Origin: Spirochaetaceae bacterium
Lineage (GTDB): Bacteria > Spirochaetota > Spirochaetia > Treponematales > Breznakiellaceae
Reading direction: 5' to 3'
Assembly (NCBI GenBank): GCA_031269165.1
Contig: JAISZQ010000120.1
Location: 1 to 12,131, forward strand
Length of the DNA stretch: 12,131 nt
The position numbers and the translations under genes were made by a program. The notes below the pieces were generated by a model. The model saw nothing but the letters and a program-made list of their open reading frames with translations, ran no database searches and was not told the DNA's origin. How positions within the stretch are numbered: position 1 is the first letter of the stretch; the number at the start of each line of letters is the position of its first letter. Of this stretch, positions 7,324 to 11,675 are shown in pieces.

Positions 7324-7659
7324 ATGGTAGTCCGCGCGTTTGATAACCTGCCCCATGTCCGGCGGCCCGACGGGGTTGAGATGACCGACTTCTTTGCGGG
7401 TGCCCCTGCGGGCGCGGGGGTACACATGGGCTGCGGGGTTTTTCCGCCGGGGATGACCGCTCCCCCGGCAGTACACCGGGAGGACGAATACGCCTTTGTG
7501 CTTTCCGGCACGATAAAGGCAAAGGTCGGGGGCACCGTCTTTGAGGCCAAAGCGGGTTCCGCCACCTTTATCCCCGCCGGAGAGGAACACGTCAGTTTCA
7601 ACGACAGCGCCGAGGAATGCCGGGTGGTCTGGATGCTGGTGGAACGTCCGGGGCATTAG
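7324..7659 (+). CDS. Small cupin-domain protein, third gene of the hyuAB operon
   Basis: A 111-residue single-domain cupin starting four bases after hyuB; the AGAGG inside the hyuB end serves as ribosome binding site. Cupin motif 1 is seen as GMTAPPAVHREDEYAFVLSG (43-62) and motif 2 as GSATFIPAGEEHVSFN (78-93). Likely metal ligands are H51, E55 and H89. The first His of the usual HxH pair is replaced by Ala (A49), so the site would have three rather than four protein ligands. Being co-transcribed, it may bind the hydantoinase substrate or product, catalyse a side step such as isomerisation, or sense the ligand. Carboxylase relatives of HyuAB have a small third subunit, but that one is not known to be a cupin. 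Function is inference; the fold call is strong. The stop codon overlaps the first base of a REP-like repeat. Confidence 0.8.
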   Translation: MVVRAFDNLPHVRRPDGVEMTDFFAGAPAGAGVHMGCGVFPPGMTAPPAVHREDEYAFVLSGTIKAKVGGTVFEAKAGSATFIPAGEEHVSFNDSAEECRVVWMLVERPGH

Positions 7660-7674
7660 AGCCTGTTCGAAAAC
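7659..7674 (+). repeat. REP-like unit, copy 4 (single arm)
   Basis: GAGCCTGTTCGAAAAC begins on the last base of the cupin stop codon TAG. No partner arm is visible nearby, unlike the other three copies. Confidence 0.55.
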
Positions 7675-7679
7675 CCAGC

Positions 7680-7704
7680 AAAAAAGGGGGGAAAGCCTTC
7701 CCCC
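7680..7704 (-). terminator. Hairpin with T-run on the minus strand
   Basis: GGGGGAA (7687-7693) pairs with TTCCCCC (7698-7704). Read on the minus strand, the stem is followed by six Ts (complement of 7680-7685), so it would stop leftward transcription coming from the 8267-9022 gene, nearly 600 bases away. It has no T-run on the plus strand. Confidence 0.5.
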
Positions 7705-7716
7705 TCGCTACGGCCA

Positions 7717-7756
7717 GCTCAAACCATTGCGGGGTATACCCCGCAATGGTTTGAGC
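7717..7756. repeat. Perfect 40-bp palindrome
   Basis: The left half GCTCAAACCATTGCGGGGTA (7717-7736) is followed without spacer by its exact reverse complement (7737-7756). No T-run follows on either strand. It could form a cruciform, or a 3' hairpin protecting the hyuAB-cupin mRNA. Confidence 0.85.
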
Positions 7757-7795
7757 CGTCCTCCGCTACCCCCTTCAGCGGGTGCTCCGCCCCCG

Positions 7796-7840
7796 CAACG
7801 CCCCCGAATCACAGCGGAGGCTTACATCCTGCGGGGGTTT
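7796..7840 (-). repeat. Inverted copy of the repeat at 618-657
   Basis: It carries CGCCCCCGAATCACAGCGGA, the reverse complement of the core at 618-657 with one change, followed by a looser match (GGCTTACATCC) and a G-rich end leading to GTTT. The two copies are about 7.2 kb apart. Confidence 0.6.
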
Positions 7841-7922
7841 GCCACCCCCGAAGGCATCCTAACGGATGCTCCGCTCATCTACCCCCCTCTTCCAAGTAGA
7901 TGGGGTAGCAGAGGCCCTCACT

Positions 7923-7966
7923 GGATTACTTCGCCCGCTCTAATGAGCGGTTCGCTCGCAATGACG
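7923..7966. repeat. GGATTACTTCG...CGCAATGACG imperfect palindrome
   Basis: GGATTACTTCGCCCGCTC (7923-7940), a TAAT loop, then GAGCGGTTCGCTCGCAATGA (7945-7964) form an imperfect hairpin. The layout resembles the 'GGATTGCTTCG ... CGCAATGACG' palindromes found in intergenic DNA of several bacterial phyla. The resemblance is from memory. Confidence 0.45.
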
Positions 7967-7988
7967 ATGCCGCCCACGTACCTTTTAA

Positions 7989-8133
7989 CCACGGACGTCA
8001 CGAACCTCACAAATACAACGAATTTTTATTTCGATGGTGTTGCTTTTTCTGTATATTCATGAAATCACTATTTGTGCTGTTCGTGTTGGTGCGGGCCAAA
8101 GGCCGGGGATTTTCAATATCTTGAGGTTCGTGA
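7989..8133. repeat. CACGAAC-family repeat cluster
   Basis: CCACGGACGTCACGAACCTC (7989-8008) faces CTGTTCGTGTTGGTGCGGG (8077-8095) in inverted orientation, and TGAGGTTCGTGA (8122-8133) is a further inverted unit. These match the blocks at 3358-3427 and 11611-11668. Confidence 0.45.
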
Positions 8134-8169
8134 TTTTATAGCATTTTACACGTTTTAATATAATCAGGT

Positions 8170-8250
8170 TCCTCGATTGTCTATCATTCTTTTCTCCGTT
8201 CATTACCGGATGCCCTCAATTATATTTGACTATAATTGAAGGCATTCGGT
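8170..8250 (-). repeat. Hairpin-leader block A, downstream of the UDG-like gene
   Basis: Bases 8170-8217 match 9030-9077 at 45 of 48 positions. A long stem follows: ACCGGATGCC with TCAATTATA (8205-8224) pairs with TATAATTGA and GGCATTCGGT (8231-8250), with one mismatch and the loop TTTGAC. It starts 16 bases past the stop of the minus-strand gene. The conserved leader (8170-8204) here leads into no gene. Confidence 0.75.
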
Positions 8251-8266
8251 CAAAGCTTAACGCGCC

Positions 8267-9022
8267 TCATCCATGAACTTTTTCACCTGAAAACGCCTTG
8301 TAAATACTCGATGTTTTTTCAAGAATATATTGGTAGCTCATCGCTCTGGAGGGATGATATGCGGATATAAAGAGCGTTTTCCCATTCCTGCTCATCCCCT
8401 GCCACGGAAGATTAACCTTCCCCTCATATATTTTTTTTAATACATCCCAGCCCGTTTTTCCGGTAACAACAAATATATCCGGTTCAAGCGCGTCGATATA
8501 TTCCAGCGTCAGTTTCCGGTACTTCTCATTGGAAATCTCCGCGTCAGGGCTTAACGACCAGCCCGGCACAAGAAACCGGTAAATATTTTCCGTGTTCTCA
8601 GGAACCCACTCGCCTTCTTCTTTCCTCCAGTTCATGTAGGCCGTGTTTTTTATGCCGCGTAGCAGTTCGTCATTCTTGCGATACATTCCGCGAAGCTGGT
8701 CATTGGTGAGACTATTCCCCTGAAACTTTTGGCACAGGGCGTACAAAAACAGCGCGGAACGTTTTATCGTTTGGTATCCGTGTTCAACCCACGTTTTAAA
8801 CGGTTCAAACGTCAATATACGGTCTTCGTAACTTCCCGTAGTTGACTCCCCATGAGTTTCCAGATTGCACAAAACAATTTTGTGCTTCTGGTCCCAATAA
8901 CCGGCGGAAAACGGCTCGTAATGCCAGAAGTAGGCCCCCTCGTCGAATATTCCCTCTTTGACATCTTCAAGCATTAACTCATGAAACCTTCTGTTGATTT
9001 CTTTCACTTTCTCCATTGACAT
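8267..9022 (-). CDS. Distant uracil-DNA-glycosylase-superfamily-like protein
   Basis: A 251-residue soluble protein with no signal peptide or membrane segment. The layout recalls the uracil-DNA glycosylase fold: KIVLCNLETHGE (48-59) where motif 1 would be, NTAYMN (126-131) as the 'N.vk' strand, PDIFVVTGKTG (181-191) as the 'kvivalG' strand, and AYHPSRAMS (221-229) as the closing HPS loop. The catalytic Asp/Asn and the Fe-S cysteines of family 4 enzymes are not evident. It may therefore be a binding protein or a divergent nucleobase hydrolase; activity is uncertain. I start it at 9022 with GGAGG five bases upstream; ATG at 9016 is also possible. It is more A/T-rich than the flanking metabolic genes, and repeat blocks sit on both sides, which suggests transfer. 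It may be co-transcribed with the small genes upstream. Confidence 0.5.
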   Translation of the reverse strand: MSMEKVKEINRRFHELMLEDVKEGIFDEGAYFWHYEPFSAGYWDQKHKIVLCNLETHGESTTGSYEDRILTFEPFKTWVEHGYQTIKRSALFLYALCQKFQGNSLTNDQLRGMYRKNDELLRGIKNTAYMNWRKEEGEWVPENTENIYRFLVPGWSLSPDAEISNEKYRKLTLEYIDALEPDIFVVTGKTGWDVLKKIYEGKVNLPWQGMSRNGKTLFISAYHPSRAMSYQYILEKTSSIYKAFSGEKVHG

Positions 9023-9029
9023 AAAATCC

Positions 9030-9100
9030 TCCTCGATTGTCTATCATTCCTTTCTCTTTTCATTACCGGATGCCCTCCATAAGATTTGAAGGCATCCGGT
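9030..9100 (-). repeat. Hairpin-leader block B, between the small Cys/His gene and the UDG-like gene
   Basis: This is the second copy of block A, exactly 860 bases away in its left part. The stem ACCGGATGCC (9065-9074) pairs perfectly with GGCATCCGGT (9091-9100) around a shorter loop. The conserved leader ends in the GGAGG that serves the UDG-like gene. There is no T-run after the stem, so it is a weak terminator at best. Confidence 0.75.
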
Positions 9101-9113
9101 GTTCGATTAAACC

Positions 9114-9347
9114 TTAAAGCGCCGGTGCGTGCTTTCCATGAGGGCTTTTAAAACAACTAATCGCTGTCAAACTTGACAATGAGGGGTATTTTTGTCCGCA
9201 ATACTTGCAGGTATATTGCGACTTTTCATTTCCCTCGTACAGTTCATGATACCTCCCTTCAGGGTTTCTTGGGCATGAACTGTGCGTTAAGCTTGAGACG
9301 CTTGGATAACTTAGCCCGCACCATTTACAATAAAACTTTTCCGCCAT
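9114..9347 (-). CDS. Small protein with two C-x2-C ... C ... H repeats (putative zinc binder)
   Basis: A 77-residue protein made almost entirely of two tandem units: residues 5-38 (FYCKWCGLSYPSVSSLT) and 45-77 (YTCKYCGQKYPSLSSLT). Each has C-x2-C-x14-C and then a His after 7 or 8 residues (C7, C10, C25, H34; C47, C50, C65, H73), with PxG between the last Cys and His. This looks like a duplicated zinc-binding module. I chose ATG at 9347 because GAGGAGG lies six bases upstream; the GTG at 9362 has no properly spaced site. It starts 28 bases after the Asp-box gene stop and so is probably in the same transcript. Similar short repeats occur in proteins of unknown role in other anaerobes (from memory). 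DNA, RNA or protein binding are all possible. Confidence 0.65.
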   Translation of the reverse strand: MAEKFYCKWCGLSYPSVSSLTHSSCPRNPEGRYHELYEGNEKSQYTCKYCGQKYPSLSSLTAISCFKSPHGKHAPAL

Positions 9348-9375
9348 ATTCGGCCTCCTCACTCCTGTAGTTGTT

Positions 9376-9684
9376 TTATGTGTATTTCTTCGTTTTGGCG
9401 TTGTAGTATTTTAGACTAGACCCCAACGCTTTGAAAAAAACTTTGAGAATACGAAGAACAATCCCATACCAACTTTTCGCGCCATTGTCTGAATAGCGTT
9501 TTCCACTGGTAGTCTCTGCTATGAGAGACCGCCCTTTTGACGCAAGCGCAACAAACTCCAATGGTTTGCCCTTCTGTTGCTGGGAAAACCAGTTTTGCCC
9601 GCCATCTGTAGAAAACTCAATGACCTTTGAGTCATCAGCCGAAATCCGAAAAAACACTTTACCAATAGTAACAACATTACTCAT
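9376..9684 (-). CDS. Small hypothetical protein with Asp-box-like motifs
   Basis: A 102-residue protein that I cannot assign to a family. It has two Asp-box-like turns: STDGGQNW (25-32, fitting S-x-D-x-G-x-x-W) and YSDNGAKSW (64-72, a shifted variant). The spacing of about 40 residues is that of successive blades in BNR/sialidase-type propellers, but two blades cannot close a propeller. It may be a fragment, an oligomer-forming unit or a small beta protein. The C-terminus (about 73-102) is hydrophobic and basic (YGIVLRILKVFFKALG), possibly an amphipathic helix. No signal peptide. The start has GGAGA seven bases upstream. It lies 137 bases downstream of the radical SAM gene with no clear terminator between, so it may share that transcript. 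Confidence 0.6.
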   Translation of the reverse strand: MSNVVTIGKVFFRISADDSKVIEFSTDGGQNWFSQQQKGKPLEFVALASKGRSLIAETTSGKRYSDNGAKSWYGIVLRILKVFFKALGSSLKYYNAKTKKYT

Positions 9685-9821
9685 ACACTTTCTCCTCTAA
9701 AATATTAGAATTTCATACGCCATTAAAACAGGGCGCATCATTTTTTGTATACGCAACGCATTCCGCATACTGAACATCCGTCCTCTCCAAAACCGGAGCC
9801 AAACCTACGCAAAACTTTCGT

Positions 9822-11285
9822 CTACCCGCCTCCTCTGTCTCTCGCCCTAAGTTTCGCCCTCCATTCCAGAACGATTCTTCGGTTGAGTGCCGCCACTTTG
9901 CAAAAGTGTTCGTTGATTTTAAGCGGGTTACCCTCCGGGTCTTCGTTGGCGTTGCGTACCATACACATCGCGCAGAATCCCCGGTCTTCGCAGACCGCGC
10001 ATTTCGGGAAGTCCCGGTTACGCAGACCGCGCAGGAACCGCACTTTGGGTGAATGATCCCATATAGCGCGCAAGGGTGTTTCACGCACATTGCCGCACAC
10101 ATAGTCCTGCCAGCCCGCGCAAGGATAGACGTTACCGTTGGCCACCATGCAGAGGGACGACACACACACGCCGCACACGATGTCGCCGCTCCGGTCCCGC
10201 TGGTCCCGCGCTTCAAAGTCCGCGCCGCTTACTTCCCGCCGGTAATCGGCGTCATGTTCGATGATGTCGTTGATTACCGTTTCTACTTCCTCAAGGGAAA
10301 GCCGGTTGTCCAAGTTGTCTGTGGTGCGGTCGTACCGCGCCATCATGATATAGTCTGTGACGGCGCGGCACTTGTGTTCGTGCGCCCATGCAAGCACGCC
10401 GCCATAATCGTTTTTATTCTGCTTCATCGTGGGACAGCTTATCTGCAAGGGAATGTCGTTCTCGATGAGGCGCAGAATCGCGTCCCGGGTTTTGCGGAAC
10501 GAGCCGGGGAGCCCGGTTATCGCGTCGTGGACGTCCGGCTTCATGCTGTAGAGCGACACCTGCACGCTGGAAAGGCGGCTGGCCTTCATCTCCGCGATTA
10601 TCTCGTTATTCAAGAGCGTGAGGTTGGAGAGTACGTTTATCGAAAAATCGTAGTCTTTGGCCCGGCGCAAGAAGTCGAGGAAGTGTCTATGGAGCAGGGG
10701 CTCGCCGCCTGAGAGGGTTAAGCTCAAAAGCCCCATCTCGCGGCATTGGTCGAGCACGTCGTAAAACAGCGCGGGGTCGATGTCGTTCACCTTGTTCTCG
10801 TGAGGGATATAACAATGTACGCAACGCTCGTTGCAACGGCTGGAAAGCTCGATCTGAAACGACGTCAGGCACGGGTTGTCCTTAAAGTGTTCCTCCAGAA
10901 ACTCCTGGGTGCTTTTTTGCGCCCGCCGGATAACCGGGGTAAAGTCTGTTTTGACCGTCTTGGGTTCCAGCGCGGCGTAGGAAAAGCGCGTGTCTTTCGC
11001 GTCAAGCTCGTCGGGCGTCTGGCCTGAAACGATGAAGCCGTCCTCCTCCAGCATGGCGTAAAACGCGGCGGCGTCCACTTTGATCTCTTCCGGTTCAACG
11101 CCCCTGAAAGACCGGGCGATGTTCGCGGCTAACTCGTCCAGCGTCTGTCCCTGACGGGAAAGCGCGTCGAGAAAAACCGCGCCCGAAGCGTCCACAACGC
11201 GGTCGCCGAAGTCGCTTTTGCTGGTGATGTAGCCTATATCACCGTAGCGGCGGATAAAGGTGTCAAATTTCTGACGGTACCACAT
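9822..11285 (-). CDS. Radical SAM/SPASM peptide maturase with PqqD/RRE-like N-terminus
   Basis: A 487-residue enzyme. Residues 1-90 resemble a PqqD-type peptide-recognition domain: RRYGDIGYITSKSDFGDRVV, then SGAVFLDALSRQG, TLDELAANIARSF and a closing FYAMLEEDGFI. The radical SAM core begins near 140, with the cluster motif C151-x3-C155-x2-C158 (CNERCVHCY) and SGGEPL at 192-197. The C-terminal SPASM-type region has C371, C374, C379, C389, C397, C429, C432, C438, C441 and C462, enough for two auxiliary Fe-S clusters. This arrangement is typical of enzymes that cross-link ribosomal peptides, for instance by Cys thioether bonds. The start has GAGGAG about eight bases upstream. It lies 77 bases downstream of a 42-residue Cys-containing peptide gene, its likely substrate. 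No key residue is missing. The exact peptide class cannot be read from the sequence. Confidence 0.9.
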   Translation of the reverse strand: MWYRQKFDTFIRRYGDIGYITSKSDFGDRVVDASGAVFLDALSRQGQTLDELAANIARSFRGVEPEEIKVDAAAFYAMLEEDGFIVSGQTPDELDAKDTRFSYAALEPKTVKTDFTPVIRRAQKSTQEFLEEHFKDNPCLTSFQIELSSRCNERCVHCYIPHENKVNDIDPALFYDVLDQCREMGLLSLTLSGGEPLLHRHFLDFLRRAKDYDFSINVLSNLTLLNNEIIAEMKASRLSSVQVSLYSMKPDVHDAITGLPGSFRKTRDAILRLIENDIPLQISCPTMKQNKNDYGGVLAWAHEHKCRAVTDYIMMARYDRTTDNLDNRLSLEEVETVINDIIEHDADYRREVSGADFEARDQRDRSGDIVCGVCVSSLCMVANGNVYPCAGWQDYVCGNVRETPLRAIWDHSPKVRFLRGLRNRDFPKCAVCEDRGFCAMCMVRNANEDPEGNPLKINEHFCKVAALNRRIVLEWRAKLRARDRGGG

Positions 11286-11362
11286 GACCGTTTCTCCTCA
11301 TACATTCTTAACATACGGGGGACGCGAACATTGCCAACGGCGCAGCCCGTGCCCCCTTCCAC

Positions 11363-11491
11363 TTACTTTGTCCGTTCGCAGACTTTGCAGCCAGAAGATG
11401 AACTGGTTCCCATGCCTTTTTCCGGGCAGCCAGCCGCGAACGCGCCTTCCTTGCTGTTTTGGGCAAGGATTACAGGTTTTGTATACGCCAT
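11363..11491 (-). CDS. Cys-containing RiPP precursor peptide candidate
   Basis: A 42-residue peptide missed by ordinary length cut-offs. It begins MAYTKPVILAQNSKEG and ends in a Cys-bearing core, GCPEKGMGTSSSSGCKVC followed by ERTK. The cysteines are C22, C35 and C38, with a Gly/Ser/Thr-rich stretch (28-34) between them. A strong ribosome binding site, AAGGAGGA, lies six bases upstream, better than that of most genes here. The radical SAM/SPASM gene follows 77 bases downstream on the same strand. A short peptide with a polar leader and a Cys/Ser/Thr core directly before such an enzyme fits a precursor for thioether (ranthipeptide or sactipeptide) or related modification. There is no Gly-Gly cleavage site; AAG at 19-21 could mark the leader boundary. 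The named family is not assigned. An alternative is a small metal-binding peptide. Confidence 0.75.
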   Translation of the reverse strand: MAYTKPVILAQNSKEGAFAAGCPEKGMGTSSSSGCKVCERTK

Positions 11492-11532
11492 AGTGTTTCC
11501 TCCTTTCCGTGACACACACGGGTAGAATATAT

Positions 11533-11549
11533 GCCGTCCATAGGACGGC
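11533..11549 (-). promoter_or_regulatory. Hairpin in the upstream region of the precursor gene
   Basis: GCCGTCC (11533-11539) and GGACGGC (11543-11549) form a perfect 7-bp stem with a three-base loop, about 42 bases before the precursor ATG. On the minus strand it is followed by ATATATTCTA, which contains a possible -10 box (TATATT) without a good -35. It could be an operator or a leader stem; neither is proven. Confidence 0.35.
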
Positions 11550-11610
11550 CTTCTCACCGGTTCCGGTTCCTGACGAGAACCTTTCCCGTTTACAAGGCTT
11601 CTTAATGTAA

Positions 11611-11668
11611 CCACGAATCTCCGCGGAGTATTGGCTCGCAATCTCACGAACATTGTGTCCGTTCGTGG
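11611..11668. repeat. CACGAAC-family inverted repeat
   Basis: CCACGAAT (11611-11618) and GTTCGTGG (11661-11668) are outer arms, and CACGAAC (11645-11651) with GTTCGTG (11661-11667) is an inner perfect pair around a nine-base loop. It lies just past the stop of the rightmost gene and is related to the blocks at 3358-3427 and 7989-8133. Confidence 0.45.
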
Positions 11669-11675
11669 CGGGCGC

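Larger units (their letters stand above)
7660..8266. other. Gene-free block of stacked repeats
   Basis: About 600 bases without a credible gene on either strand; the one long frame (7541-8062) is out of phase with the cupin gene and has no start signal. In order it holds the single REP-like arm, a hairpin with a T-run on the minus strand, a perfect 40-bp palindrome, an inverted copy of the repeat at 618-657, CATCTAC/GTAGATG arms (7875-7906), a GGATTACTTCG-type repeat, the CACGAAC blocks, and the hairpin-leader block ending at 8250. It looks like a landing zone for small non-coding elements. Confidence 0.6.

Noticed and set aside
7541..8062. Plus-strand frame running from the cupin gene into the repeat block
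   Set aside because: It begins inside the cupin gene in another frame, has no start signal, and encodes low-complexity sequence across repeats.
8205..8250. Intrinsic terminator of the UDG-like gene
   Set aside because: The stem is strong, but no T-run follows on either strand, and the same hairpin recurs as part of a repeat block.
8170..9113. Integron cassettes with attC sites around the UDG-like gene
   Set aside because: GTTAAGC (complement of 8255-8261) fits the core GTTRRRY, but no matching core lies at the other end of the hairpin and block B lacks it. No integrase gene is in view.
9715..9795. 26-codon minus-strand frame (MFSMRNALRIQ...) after the radical SAM gene as a second peptide
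   Set aside because: It has a GGAG-like sequence upstream, but no Cys and no likeness to the first precursor, and its length is within chance.
9824..10216. Cys-rich minus-strand frame within the radical SAM gene
   Set aside because: It is a shifted reading of the Cys-rich SPASM region, with no start signal.
10053..10712. Plus-strand frame opposite the radical SAM gene
   Set aside because: It is antisense to an enzyme with all its motifs intact; no sign of a protein family.
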